This document shows positions 43,101 to 49,493 of a DNA stretch of 64,000 nt, one piece after another. The notes below the pieces were generated by a model. The model saw nothing but the letters and a program-made list of their open reading frames with translations, had not been told where the DNA came from and made no database searches. The stretch is taken from positions 248,001 to 312,000 of the forward strand of contig NZ_LANX01000001.1 of NCBI RefSeq assembly GCF_000964795.1, in the 5' to 3' direction. Source of the stretch: Candidatus Neoehrlichia procyonis str. RAC413. GTDB taxonomy: Bacteria > Pseudomonadota > Alphaproteobacteria > Rickettsiales > Anaplasmataceae. Every line of letters begins with the position of its first letter. Position 1 is the first letter of the stretch. Position numbers and translations under genes: made by a program.

Positions 43101-46100
43101 TATAATGTCCATCCTCTATTAAATTTCACATTTTTATTAATTTCTTTTAATTTATTTAACTCTTTTGTATAATTAAAATCATTACCATTATACCCATTAT
43201 TTATAAGATTTTCATTATGTGACACAATATCTTTTATCACACTAAAGTTATTTGATAAAATTATGCCATGTAATAAAGTACCTGCAGATAATTTATATTT
43301 ATGCCTTCTCAAAATAGCATAGCATACATCATTCATCCCTGCTTTAGCAATATTTGCAAATTGAGTATAACTTACTTTTAAACCTCGATTAATTAATAAT
43401 TCTAACACTTCCGAATATTTGTTTTTTATTAACTTATTAATATCCAGATTACCATTTTGAATAATAGAATCGACACCTGCCATATAATCACTAGATTGTA
43501 TAGCAAAATTTAAAATTTTAATGCAGTTATTATTGATTAATTGTAATAGGTCTATTGGTATATTCTTATTAAGCCTTAATTTTGATTTGTCTATATCAAT
43601 TAACATCTCCAAATTGTCAGTTTTCATACATGTTTGTACAAGATTTTGAATATTTGTACTGCTTAATCTTTTAATATACTTAGCAAATAAAGTTCGATCA
43701 TAAAAATTTTCTTGTAATAATTTTGTTAAATATTTATATAATAGCCCTTCTAGTTCTTTATCACTTTTACTATAGCGCTCAACTTGAGAAAGAATATGAG
43801 AAGCAGAATCCTTTCTTTTTTCTTTAAATGCTTGAATTAATAAATCAGCTTCATTACCTAATAAATTTACTTTATCCAATGCACGATTATTGTAACACTC
43901 TTGTAAATAAAATAATTGAGTAATAAGATATGGATCCTGTGATCTTACTATTGCGTTTTTAAAATTATAATCAAGTAGAACTTGCTTTAAATTCTGTGTA
44001 TCTACCTTTTTTAGATAATTAAATAAATCACCATATAAATGGTGACATTTATTATCTATTAATAAAGTAATAGGACTATCATTATAAATGTTATTCTTTA
44101 ATAAAGCTTTAATAAAATTATTAGTCGCATCTTTGCCAAAAAATTTCAAAACATAATTTTTTAATAATTCATCATTATATATTTGAAATATATTGTGAAT
44201 AAAATTATAGTTTTTAGCTAAAATAGCTGCATGAAGAATATTATTCTCCATTCTTCCATATTGCAAAAATTTATGCTCATTTTTATGTTGCGATAGCATA
44301 TGATCAATTATAGAAGTATTATTTTTCATAATGGCACACTGAAAAGGATTTCCTAAATAAGAACAGCTTTTAAATGTGAAGTTATACTTATTATTCTTTT
44401 TATATATTTTTCCTAATACATCCCAATGTTCTTTATTTCCATAAGTAGCAACATAATTTAATATATCAAATCCATTATCATCACATAAAGTATAATCTTG
44501 CGGTGATTTAAAATTCTTTTCACACTTTTCTTTAAATACTTCTATAGGTTCATTAAAATTAATTAGTTCTGTATATTTATTACTTGGATTATAAAGCTTG
44601 TTCATATTATCTTTAAAAACTTGAATAGATGTATTATTCTTAGGAATACTTGAATTAATTTTTTGAGTATTTTCTGCAATTTTCTTAGAATTATTTTTTG
44701 AATATTTTAATACAATATCTCTATCTGCTTGTGATAATAACTTAACAATTTTATGAAAAGTTGATTTTTCAAACTCCATACCATAATACAGCACATTAAG
44801 CACAGATTTTTTTAAACGATCATAATCTTTAGGATTAAGAATATTATTACTTCGAAGTGCATTTTGTAATATTTCATTAACATTATTTTTATGTAATGAA
44901 ATTATATAAGTGCCTAAGCTAACATGCCCGGCATTTAACGCAATATCTATGAGATTATCTATATACAGTAAATCATTATCATAATCTATCAGAGTATTAA
45001 ATTTTTCCATATTACCTTGTGAGACTATTTGATGCATAGCATGTTTTATTTTATCTGACATATCAGAAAATATCTCTTTCGACTCTATGTCCTTCAAAAA
45101 TAATAAAAGGTTTTTTGTATTTATTAAATTAGAAGTGATTATGTTTTCAAGTAACGGTACATGTGATAAACTTCTAAGCCCTTTTTTAAGCGCATAAATA
45201 TCATTTTGATTATTTGAAGTACAAATGCTTTGTATAACGTATAGCAAAATATCAGGAGAACATTCCATAATATATGGTGATAACTTAGAACGGTAGAAAA
45301 ATATATCTTTTAGGTTTCTACCACTGTTTCTAATTACAGATTGAGCAAATTGTAAATTGCATTTTATTATATGAGGAGTCCAAATATCCAGAGAATCCTC
45401 AAAGTTTCCATTAGCACTTATCAAATCTTCAATGAATTTACTATTATTCACTTCAGCTGCATAATCTACTAAAATTCTATGTGATATATTACCTTTGTTT
45501 AACTGTTCTTTAAAAAAACAAAAAACCTTATCATCATCCTTGCTTATATCTTTTAACAAGATACTATATTTGTAATCAATGTTATTACAAAAATATTCTT
45601 TTATAAAATTATCGTACTCACATGCAATATCAGAATGATTACTAGCATTCACATCATCAAATCGACCATATTGAATTATAGATGCTAAAATCTCATCTTT
45701 TATCTCTTTATTATCATAATATTCAATATTATTTAAATTTAAAAATGAAAGATCCCCTTTTTTTATTGCATAATTTATAACAGAAACACCATCTTTATTA
45801 CGTCCTAACAAAGCATCTACATGAAATTTTTGATGAATATTTTTAAATATTTCATATAACGGTTTATCTTTCATTACATTCATTAACGGAACATTACCTT
45901 GAGTATCAACAGCATTTAATAATAAGTTAGCTTCAGACGTTGATAATTTGTTTAACTTGCTTAAACACCATTGAAAGTTACCTTCCAATAATGATGCCAC
46001 ATGCAACATATTTTGCTGATCACTATTAACATGATATATATATGATGGATTACGATTATATAATATATCAAGCATACTTGTAATATCGGATCCTTGCTTA

Positions 46101-46477
46101 CCTAAACTTAAAGCATATAACAGCGGATTACTATGACGATTATTTTCAATATTCCAATGCAATTGCTTTGATATTTCTGGATCATCTAATACTTCAAAGT
46201 AATCTAATCCCGCTCTAATTGCCAAAAAAATTATATGGTCTTCTTTTCCTTCTATATGAGCATAATTTAAGTTATCATAGTATCCAACAAAAGTACGAAA
46301 TATTTTTACACTCAGCTTATTATCTAAGATATAATCTAATATACTACTCCCTTCTATAGTACTAAAAAGAAGTTCAGGAATATCTTTTTTACTTATTGTA
46401 CTAAAAATATTACAAACTTCTTCACAATTATCATTTTTTATTGCTATATGTAGTCTGTTTTTTAACTCTTGATTCAT
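31157..46477 (-). CDS. Giant ankyrin-type repeat protein (about 5,106 aa)
   Basis: A single uninterrupted frame of 15.3 kb. I start it at ATG 46477 (MNQELKNRLHIAIKND); a TTG 12 bases upstream is possible. The N-terminal 1,170 residues are degenerate ankyrin-like helix pairs (GSSILDYILDNK, DNGFDILNYVATYGN). A clear ankyrin repeat lies near residues 3446-3505 (HNAVMSGNIQCVINVLNTGL, NDGNTALEAL). Between them are long helical domains duplicated on a 660-bp and an about 770-bp scale, and disordered linkers built of 52-, 117-, 26- and 22-residue tandem repeats. The last 1,600 residues hold diverged copies of an IHPYxxxKAVDxL/SSIYGY module. There is no signal peptide or obvious membrane helix, and the C terminus is basic and Ser-rich (GSRSSSVRSK), compatible with a type IV or type I secreted effector, which is inference. 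Confidence 0.9.
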   Translation of the reverse strand: MNQELKNRLHIAIKNDNCEEVCNIFSTISKKDIPELLFSTIEGSSILDYILDNKLSVKIFRTFVGYYDNLNYAHIEGKEDHIIFLAIRAGLDYFEVLDDPEISKQLHWNIENNRHSNPLLYALSLGKQGSDITSMLDILYNRNPSYIYHVNSDQQNMLHVASLLEGNFQWCLSKLNKLSTSEANLLLNAVDTQGNVPLMNVMKDKPLYEIFKNIHQKFHVDALLGRNKDGVSVINYAIKKGDLSFLNLNNIEYYDNKEIKDEILASIIQYGRFDDVNASNHSDIACEYDNFIKEYFCNNIDYKYSILLKDISKDDDKVFCFFKEQLNKGNISHRILVDYAAEVNNSKFIEDLISANGNFEDSLDIWTPHIIKCNLQFAQSVIRNSGRNLKDIFFYRSKLSPYIMECSPDILLYVIQSICTSNNQNDIYALKKGLRSLSHVPLLENIITSNLINTKNLLLFLKDIESKEIFSDMSDKIKHAMHQIVSQGNMEKFNTLIDYDNDLLYIDNLIDIALNAGHVSLGTYIISLHKNNVNEILQNALRSNNILNPKDYDRLKKSVLNVLYYGMEFEKSTFHKIVKLLSQADRDIVLKYSKNNSKKIAENTQKINSSIPKNNTSIQVFKDNMNKLYNPSNKYTELINFNEPIEVFKEKCEKNFKSPQDYTLCDDNGFDILNYVATYGNKEHWDVLGKIYKKNNKYNFTFKSCSYLGNPFQCAIMKNNTSIIDHMLSQHKNEHKFLQYGRMENNILHAAILAKNYNFIHNIFQIYNDELLKNYVLKFFGKDATNNFIKALLKNNIYNDSPITLLIDNKCHHLYGDLFNYLKKVDTQNLKQVLLDYNFKNAIVRSQDPYLITQLFYLQECYNNRALDKVNLLGNEADLLIQAFKEKRKDSASHILSQVERYSKSDKELEGLLYKYLTKLLQENFYDRTLFAKYIKRLSSTNIQNLVQTCMKTDNLEMLIDIDKSKLRLNKNIPIDLLQLINNNCIKILNFAIQSSDYMAGVDSIIQNGNLDINKLIKNKYSEVLELLINRGLKVSYTQFANIAKAGMNDVCYAILRRHKYKLSAGTLLHGIILSNNFSVIKDIVSHNENLINNGYNGNDFNYTKELNKLKEINKNVKFNRGWTLYKFALENKIDASICNFLSKYKIRKSLQQNSSIDQGEFIDSSAIEEVIENMPSASEVEAIQPNPVSMAQHTLDEGAASNGVSATLDPELPQLNNTAQHKLKRVASSSDVGATQPNNPVSMAQHILDKGAASNGVSVTLDPELPQLNNTAQHKLKRVASSSNVGATQPNPISMAQHILDEGAASNGVSATLDPELPQLNNTAQHKLKRVASSSNVGATQPNPISMAQHKLKKVASSSDVGTIQPDPVSLNPGAIARRMIDKRFYLIDEPKEEIFKALKKLVEENINADDIRLNLNIINVCMSRMEDIDNITFTKLNDKLIHILQYIVNDFVDVKDQLLSIDYGYLKSINGKLYQYTPYIIPSLINHNKKIDKELIDGQENNLELLRQRRKQLHKILGLINIQNEESKELLNIGKVVSNFQVQVLKSLYKLTQEESDINIKFHLNLICMYMTVINKMDINLFNSFNAEVIKIFSVINNIPNVRNQILSVDSEYFSLLNLKMLFADKKDVKALLFCNDKVVLSELLEIFEDFEHSYSGTDLNDLKRSYIGKNFEYLYNNNDAKINKNFYDAYADQFIALIDECVRGYKKDNSFNDEINNEIVFRLRNLMDKFPIVREKVLSSDSAYLKSIKQKLTDSKSKIPVRMFTGVSKIFGVKNSQILGNIKNIYKIFDQIITNLQDLETNNLDKTKECLHNIITDMNTLKKLDSDIFYTFYTQAAAPRLIDIVSKYPEVKKQMLSFNSKYFEVINQKLSDNKRSSISSNIEEYHRIRVLVLKDLSTLKTCNYNTGKKYIDLINVYMTELKESNGTLFDKFNKEVVNILYHMIDDNLEIKRALHDSNSEYYILVKQQLESINNVQKNILSNIRNLKMHPNNNEYVDKCLHNIIVNANKLNKLLLNDSIFYTYYCQKDILELKGIAEQYPNLRKQILSNNSQYLKHIKDIIKGNFFVITSSNKQNRAQDTSLSSYGNASYNHPANTLSDMYEKTRKIKKVVFNNLRTLRTCNNDQTVRQHISVIASYMTELKKLNANLFGKLNKEVVNILDDIENNNSGIIRALHDNNSKYCIFIEKQLNYINNIRKNILSNIRNLKMHPNNNEYVDECLHNIIVNAVILNHFVLNDKLFYEYDCKEDILELKRVAEQYPNLKKQILSRNSYYLRHIKNCIKGESSVSHDHNKVKDIALSPSDNGESSVSHDHNKVQDNALSPSDNNVDAQKIKEFLFADLNELRSIGRIKDDYIMSKHMSKMNMYMGKLHGLLRSNELNQFNKEFAGVLYIIADEFPEIKNQILSSDKQNDYALLTHELKHIYKLEGEMVHYISMLQKHHANTTFVQKYLNSIEININQLDEYGVQLSNASFMYKEVILKLRSLIIKHPHIKTQILSHYNKHLSFIRSYISSDMYTSESFQVDDGQAHAESLPSSLQTSQVGAQQVDDGQTHAEPLSSSLQTPLPIDRTTDPIALGPSASDEDKAFESSRIKELVYAHLKELRNSDSNNIIYKHMLKMNVHMIKLHLILDSDEFIQFNKKVTNTLYTIANAFPKVKEQLSSTRQDDHKFLTQNLKYAYKLEEEITNSISMLQKHHEDAESVQKHLHIIEVNVGLLNKLGISFDDNKFISKEVILKLSNLIITHPNIKTQILSHDGNHCNEDLNFLRSCIGNDTLPRMQVNNRQVHAESLPASAQAESPTSRVGNNKRSSIDNEIVVGDLAEKIDRHFCDFIHDFNSNYANNPSVSVDVCNSYLKRSLMSSYQDMCELEHLNNKVFIKLQKKLSKMLSDNNILNYNGNYIRKSKDYQLYESLIKYGVFDNYPGFMAAICIDAGIKDNAGTYEFIKLLASIHELSGNSLLNVPKATYCTRENVQGLSVKELMKYLYSSYCNNADVMQMLKIIHKEKLDDNIFKSSKEDRILHLADYVKSILVNVKDNYVVYDFLEKNYIENQGDKEKILSHVLDKFKQDKDIDNIGKFSLFFESKVNAIDSGCFANPNSGYVAVARRLIKKYLSEGCSEDFMHELSEHDNLLQVQCINGKSMFEYILLRNDKETLLKLVEKNILSSNAHSLNTLVKFIIEYDSLCDDMMVNLFESLLKKYHNNDISYLYDMISNIRSDNVNVARIKSIADDKHASDIAHAQKLKEHCADYKSVMNYVDNNILQHNTLVLNNIFTNILLNQEDSLRSLREIMSNDEYHVIAKSLLVTDIEGNNMLQKLFAEIADSNSTDHDHNNKLKALESICSTIIDCLSNSSRNNKELLQEIFYKNRNLRGENTIESISKFCDCYEIFCKLESRLTPDVISKNCNLNAMFINASGTGNDKLQTHILNKYALVPIIHKDKSFGISLHNAVMSGNIQCVINVLNTGLDINCRDNDGNTALEALLINIKDKKLPLDRYYHMIKFLISHGIVLHTKMDDDDFSPQSKACDLIDKITKDNDYILDYRKKYHNLKLEIIDTIKGSINHDRRSELDYHVDFCGTTVSTSIKNGKFRTTTALKDKVFTDNHLNIIKFNFNKDKGYVRKIDDNKRDYVVTSGVVNLKLLWQPKDPQNAGVQKVKVIIREDGSISVDEKYLKSCGFNGQKLNFNNCRIYVGGLSLSQALSRGRWKEVDNPAKSKEHAKELLMDKNLDTVLDDIVNQPSVLSAPANNDNPSNVRQHVDIGSNGGDTSTSDLPIITRLNSISDSESYITASNSLSEHGTTASHRAGVSFETLSDRLSILSRMQTDIEKLEERSPLNTEQPFKHNTDFHSNSAATPELPAITRSSSIKSIDDLYPGSLKSDSVLGKKQDGAAGKSENSKNVVLDVNKKTNTQPKSPAIPQDSNITSSDRRLGILSGTQADIEKADIEKLEEKSLLNTEQPFKHNTDFHGNSAADKLGESTDTPDLPVIPQDGNRISSLDVIGEKQDDAAGKSENSKNVVLDVNKKTNTQPKSPAIPQDSNITSSDRRLGILSGTQADIEKADIEKLEEKSLLNTEQPFKHNTDFHSNSAADKSGESTDTPDLPVIPQDGNRISSLDVIGEKQDGAAAELPAITRSSSIKSIDDLYPGSLTDDSSLNTGQFTASDNDRTLSDVQSLTSTNSINDYYETASDDDRTLSDVQSLTSTNSINDYYEDEMSLRTRSSSNVSMINNALLNMLLSVDNAKNYYYLVSNDVLHSSDAISKIINKEDIDLKNIIGAFERSIITLRQVERDTKVWQDSQENITIHKHNGTIYNVYHKIWSTIDQSHKEILKEYENNVKQLFEDVVLITHSDIKINLPLLYKAVENLSKNINISNLNAYEKLMACQVLLQESAEFHDMKIVNPKLDHTIIKSLVDSVSSIYGYRAQYNSQYEVNDLTLREFIYNSQLRKYIVDDNVVQDKSYLENSSDIEKFLKDLKQRMLLEDFTRNTFVTIEKDDNNKLKIDINNLSDYDVHVVQELNECKSLVEKFSSDIHYSQLKKIEIHPYNFIKSVNNVLKHHKIEECENSPKARLILIKQIVNTMSLYENHDIIGITKHKPEILNESFNTVSNEDILNKISSIYGYNVNLHMQHDANNLQLAQCIGMYIDNDPIIKNDSYLKDSFYVEQYLKAQHVHFKDFTRKEEITIDVDNDNVKVKMHNLSDYDAAITEELNKCKDTVEKFSSGVGNLNLYKVSTHPYYFKKVVDAILRDKNLKNFKNDTEIRKKLIECVCNIISADQQLLLDDSTMHAIKLITVLSHNYDLGAQLNYNAILDNKIIPNEIVRSINDLLPNRPFDQKESEVKNLQRHYEATSVLLQLKNLNIISDFRNKEVVLLSNNTNETLNVIFPNYNDKILRNNMLTCKRIISQLLEKVYINNLHGDIKIHPYLLYKAIDKLVIQNKDINLKDVDAKKLLTNILLHCKVYPESYRICNKEVDFIQNISSTVVTKVKNFAMLMFNPQAKLASTTEKAKVDAKLKTKTCAETREEAEVNAQIGNAETSTKLKTKTCAEAREETGVDVQQKDKTQKVVELNKAMSQFSRSVSVDGQTTDKNDSIYTRGSRSSSVRSK
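31318..31445 (-). repeat. KLKTKTCAE(T/A)REE repeats near the giant protein's C terminus
   Basis: The words AKLKTKTCAETREEAEVNA and TKLKTKTCAEAREETGVDV occur in succession, about 30 codons apart, with near-identical DNA (CTTCTGCACATG on the plus strand). A Lys/Glu-rich, probably helical tail segment. Confidence 0.7.
33844..33999 (-). repeat. 78-bp in-frame tandem repeat in the giant gene
   Basis: Two copies of a 26-codon unit reading NDYYETASDDDRTLSDVQ followed by SLTSTNSI start at 33844 and 33922 on the plus-strand coordinate. The copies differ by very few bases. The unit is acidic and Ser/Thr-rich, like Ehrlichia tandem-repeat immunogens. Confidence 0.88.
34100..34850 (-). repeat. 351-bp tandem repeat (117 codons) in the giant gene
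   Basis: Landmark words recur exactly 351 bases apart: the CTTGTTTTTCACCTATAACA word at 34111 and 34462 and its variant at 34813, and TGTCAGCTTTTTCAATG at 34291 and 34642. Two nearly identical copies plus part of a third encode a disordered linker containing ADIEKADIEKLEEKSLLNTE, FKHNTDFH and KSPAIPQDSN. Confidence 0.92.
38060..39490 (-). repeat. About 770-bp diverged duplication in the giant gene
   Basis: The module KIKELVYAHLKELRN/KIKEFLFADLNELRS, KMNVHMIKLH/KMNMYMGKLH, SISMLQKHHEDAESVQKHL/YISMLQKHHANTTFVQKYL and ILSHYNKHLSFIRS occurs twice, each ending in a linker rich in QVDDGQAHAESLPSS-like words. The word GATGCTTTTGTAACATAGATAT appears at 38382 and 39148, 766 bases apart. Confidence 0.8.
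39495..39630 (-). repeat. 66-bp in-frame tandem repeat in the giant gene
   Basis: Two copies of a 22-codon unit, GESSVSHDHNKVKDIALSPS plus DN, differing at a few bases. Polar and Ser/His/Asp-rich linker. Confidence 0.85.
39640..40990 (-). repeat. 660-bp duplication (220 codons) in the giant gene
   Basis: The word GATGCATTTTTAAATTACGT is at 39841 and again at 40501, exactly 660 bases apart, inside longer matching blocks. Each unit encodes helices with NILSNIRNLKMHPNNNEYVD, ILELKxxAEQYPNL and KKQILSxNSxYLxHIK, then an MTELK...LFxKxNKEVVNIL segment. Confidence 0.88.
42360..42930 (-). repeat. 156-bp tandem repeat (52 codons) in the giant gene
   Basis: The plus-strand word GTGCTGAGCCATACTTA recurs at 42425, 42581, 42737 and 42896, giving periods of 156, 156 and 159 bases (the last with one extra Asn codon). 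Each unit encodes PISMAQHILDEGAASNGVSA, TLDPELPQLNNTAQHKLKRV and ASSSxVGATQPN. About 3.5 copies, with the outer ones shortened. Confidence 0.93.
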
Positions 46478-46489
46478 TAAAATATCCAA

Positions 46490-46939
46490 AAAAATTTACA
46501 TTTGTACACACAAGTTATAGAATAAATATATTAATATATTATTAAAAAATAATTTGTCATTATTAATAATATATCAAATTTTATTAAAAAATAATCAAAT
46601 AATTTAACTTATGTAAATTAAAAAATACTATTTGATTAACTTAATTTATAAAAAAAATTCTTAATATTTTTATATATTGATAAATATATAACTTAATACA
46701 ATAATTAAAATATAAAAATTTTTTATATATATTAGTTAAATATAATTTTCGAATTAGTGGTATACTTAATAATAATAATAATATTTTAACAATGGTTAAA
46801 AATAATAATACTCTCATAATAATTTTCTATTTTTATGTATATTAATAATATTTTTACCGTTAAATTACTATAATAACAACTAATTTTTAATATTTTTATT
46901 AATAATTTATATTCGTTACAAATGACCTTTAATGACCTT
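46490..46939. other. Spacer upstream of the giant gene
   Basis: About 90 per cent A+T, no gene. Presumably contains the leftward promoter of the giant gene; in such AT-rich sequence I cannot single out one -10 element. Confidence 0.45.
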
Positions 46940-47536
46940 TTAAGAAATTTTATTACATCTTAATGTATTTACCCAAGTTATATTACCATCATCTCTCATA
47001 TAAATCATATTAACCATATTGGTGCGTGCATTAATAAATAACAAAGCTGGAATAGACATTGTTTCCATTTCTACAACTGCTTCACCAACAGACATAGCTT
47101 TTAAATTTGTATCTTCTTCAATAATCAAAGGAAAATCTTTTACATTTTTATTATTACCATTATTACCACTTTTAATATTATCAAATAAATAGCTTTGATA
47201 TTTTTTTTGATTACAAGTTAGTAACTTACTTTTACGATATTTATTTATTTTTTCATTTTTATATTTACTTAACTTATTACTTAAGTGTGTAATAGCATTA
47301 TCAATAGCCTTATAAGCTGTTTCTGCACTTTTTAATATTTTTATAAATTCATTATTGTTATCATAAATATTTATACTAGCACTAAAAAAATATGCTTCTT
47401 TTGATAACACAACCTTAACTTTAATTATCAATTCATCTTGAAAATATTTTATAATATGATCTTTTACAGCACTTTCCACATAGATCCTTATACTATCAGT
47501 AATATTAAATCCTCTACATGTAATTACAATACTCAT
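46940..47536 (-). CDS. hpf: Ribosome hibernation promoting factor, long form
   Basis: Binds the 30S decoding centre and dimerises ribosomes in stationary or stress states. The N-terminal ribosome-binding domain reads SIVITCRGFNITDSIRIYVE, with the beta-alpha fold and IDNAITHLSNKLSKYK basic helix. A linker of about 40 residues follows, and the C-terminal dimerisation domain contains LKAMSVGEAVVEMETMSIPALLFINA...MIYMRDDGNITWVN. Its 198 residues identify the long form. It is divergent from rpoH, which places two stress functions back to back. Confidence 0.95.
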   Translation of the reverse strand: MSIVITCRGFNITDSIRIYVESAVKDHIIKYFQDELIIKVKVVLSKEAYFFSASINIYDNNNEFIKILKSAETAYKAIDNAITHLSNKLSKYKNEKINKYRKSKLLTCNQKKYQSYLFDNIKSGNNGNNKNVKDFPLIIEEDTNLKAMSVGEAVVEMETMSIPALLFINARTNMVNMIYMRDDGNITWVNTLRCNKIS

Positions 47537-47627
47537 AATTAATTACCACGATTATCTCTACCATATATAATACACTTAAATTTTTAAAATTTATTAACCT
47601 ATACCACAATAATTTTGAATTCACATC

Positions 47628-47656
47628 TTGAAAATTTCCTATATACTTATTATAGT
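47628..47656 (+). promoter_or_regulatory. Candidate rpoH promoter
   Basis: TTGAAA (47628-47633), a spacer of exactly 17 bases, and TATAGT (47651-47656) form a good sigma-70-type promoter. The rpoH ATG follows at 47697 with AGGAG at 47688-47692, four bases before it. Confidence 0.55.
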
Positions 47657-47696
47657 GTACGGTGTAATATGTGCTAATGTTAATGGTAGGAGTTAA

Positions 47697-48596
47697 ATGG
47701 TAGAATTTATGCTAACATCATCTGTATTCTTTTCTCTTAATTCTGAAAATGTTCTATATTATATTCGTCAAGTTCAATCTTTTCCCATGCTATCTGCTGA
47801 AGAAGAAGAAAGATTAGCAAGAAATTGGTATAATAATGGCACAGTTGCTGATGCACATAAGCTTGTTACTAGCCATTTAAGATTAGTAATAAAAATCGCA
47901 ATGGGATTTAAAAACTATGGGCTACCACTTATAGAGCTGATTATGGAAGGTAATATAGGTTTAATGCAAGCTGTAAAAAAATTTAATCCTGACCTTGGAT
48001 TTAGATTATCAACTTATGCAATATGGTGGATTAAAGCTTCTATAAAAGACTATATATTAAAATCATGGTCATATGTTAAAATAGGCACTACCCAAGCACA
48101 AAGAAAGTTATTTTTTAGTTTAAGAAAATTCAAGAAAAAGCTACTATACCGTAATAATATGACATTAGATGAAGTAAAAGCTATAGCAAATGAGTGTTCC
48201 ACTTCAGAACAAGAAGTTGAGCATATGAATAGGTTTTTTAATAATAGAGATGTATCTCTCAATGGGTTAGTTTTTACTGATAATCATGATGGTAATAATA
48301 AAGTTGAACTTCAAGATATAATTCCATCTAATAGCCCAAATCAAGAGGTTATGTATCATACTAATGAAGAAAACTATATTAAAGAATCACTAATACAAAA
48401 AGCTTTATTATCATTAAAAGATAGACACCGTGATATTTTCATAAGAAGACGATTAATTGATAAGCCAGAAACTTTAGAAGCACTTAGTACAAAATATAAT
48501 GTATCAAAGGAAAGGATTAGACAGATTGAATTACACTCATTTAATAAAATAAAATCTTTTATTCAAACTAATAAAAAAAAACTACATGCTAATTAA
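47697..48596 (+). CDS. rpoH: RNA polymerase heat-shock sigma factor RpoH (sigma-32)
   Basis: Directs transcription of heat-shock genes. Region 1.2/2: VQSFPMLSAEEEERLA, LVTSHLRLVIKIAMGF, the region 2.1-2.4 block ELIMEGNIGLMQAVKKFNPDLGFRLSTYAIWWIKASIKDYILKSWSYVKIGTTQAQRKLFF, including the RpoH-type KIGTTQAQRKLFF box. Region 4.2: ETLEALSTKYNVSKERIRQIE. ATG 47697 is preceded by AGGAG. Full length at 299 residues. Its 3' end overlaps the start of the IalB-like gene by 11 bases, so that gene is probably in the same transcript. Confidence 0.97.
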   Translation: MVEFMLTSSVFFSLNSENVLYYIRQVQSFPMLSAEEEERLARNWYNNGTVADAHKLVTSHLRLVIKIAMGFKNYGLPLIELIMEGNIGLMQAVKKFNPDLGFRLSTYAIWWIKASIKDYILKSWSYVKIGTTQAQRKLFFSLRKFKKKLLYRNNMTLDEVKAIANECSTSEQEVEHMNRFFNNRDVSLNGLVFTDNHDGNNKVELQDIIPSNSPNQEVMYHTNEENYIKESLIQKALLSLKDRHRDIFIRRRLIDKPETLEALSTKYNVSKERIRQIELHSFNKIKSFIQTNKKKLHAN

Positions 48597-49095
48597 TAGA
48601 TACCTTATTATAATAATATTACTTACCTTTAATACACACTGTTTTGCTTCTGTATTACAAGGTGCTAGTAATATAAAACTTATCGAAAAAAACAAAGATT
48701 GGAGTGTGTATACAGCTTTACAAGATGGACAAAAATTGTGTTATTTGCTTTCTTATCCTATTAATAACGGTAAAAAAAGTAATTCTGTATTCATGATAAC
48801 TTATATTAGTAAAATACTTGATGAAGTCAGTGTATCTTCAGGTATAAAATATAAACAAAATCCTATAAAGTTAATAATAGATCATAAAAAAATATATTAT
48901 TTATCAATAATTGAAAATGATGTAGCCTGGGCAGAAAATATAAACATTGATGCAAAAATTGTAAATTCTATGAAAAAAGGATTATCATTAGTTGTAAAAG
49001 GAATTTCTGCGTCAAATAAAAAAATAGAAGATTCTTACTCTCTATTAGGATTTGATAAATCATATAAAAAAATGCGGCAAATTTGTAATTACTGA
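48586..49095 (+). CDS. Invasion-associated locus B (IalB)-family secreted protein
   Basis: Residues 1-22 form a signal peptide (MLINRYLIIIILLTFNTHCFA). The mature domain follows the alphaproteobacterial IalB-family pattern: KDWSVYTALQDGQKLCYLLSYP near the start, a central strand with the YKQNPIKLIIDHKKIYYLS segment, NDVAWAENINIDAKIVNSMKKGLSLVVKGIS and DSYSLLGFDKSYKKM. Bartonella IalB is linked to erythrocyte invasion; for Ehrlichia the role is unknown. The start overlaps rpoH by 11 bases, and its 3' end overlaps the convergent DivIC-like gene by 7 bases. Confidence 0.85.
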   Translation: MLINRYLIIIILLTFNTHCFASVLQGASNIKLIEKNKDWSVYTALQDGQKLCYLLSYPINNGKKSNSVFMITYISKILDEVSVSSGIKYKQNPIKLIIDHKKIYYLSIIENDVAWAENINIDAKIVNSMKKGLSLVVKGISASNKKIEDSYSLLGFDKSYKKMRQICNY

Positions 49096-49361
49096 GGTTT
49101 TAGTATCACAACAATTTCATTTTTTGCAACATAACCTAGTATACTACGTGTTTGTTCATCTAGTAAGTCTAAGTTTAATGTTTTTTCTTGTAAAAGCTTA
49201 TTCTTATGTTCTAGTTGTTTTTTTAAATTCAGTGCTTTTTCTAAAACAGAAGAATGATAATCAATATCTTTATATAATTTAATTAAAGTAATAATACCTC
49301 TATTACCAATTAGAGCATGAATGTTAAAATAAAAAATTAAGACCAGTATAAATAGTACCAC
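49089..49361 (-). CDS. Septum formation initiator (FtsB/DivIC family)
   Basis: Small bitopic division protein: one N-terminal membrane helix (VLFILVLIFYFNIHALIG), then a coiled coil (about residues 25-65) and LDEQTRSILGYVAKNEIVVIL, the FtsB/DivIC-like end. The listed GTG start lies inside the membrane helix. The frame remains open upstream to about 49433 and would add a basic tail (KFSFITIRNYRSSKFIYYA), which is what this family has. A non-canonical start such as the ATT at 49427, just after TAGGGG, is therefore possible. In alphaproteobacteria this gene usually neighbours eno or pdhA; here it is convergent with the rpoH-IalB pair. Confidence 0.85.
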   Translation of the reverse strand: MVLFILVLIFYFNIHALIGNRGIITLIKLYKDIDYHSSVLEKALNLKKQLEHKNKLLQEKTLNLDLLDEQTRSILGYVAKNEIVVILKPQ

Positions 49362-49493
49362 AGCATAATAAATAAATTTACTACTTCTATAATTTCTTAT
49401 AGTAATAAAAGAAAACTTTACGATAATACACCCCTACTATCACTTAATATAGTATTAACATACTTATATTAATATAGACTTAACAGTTATGAA

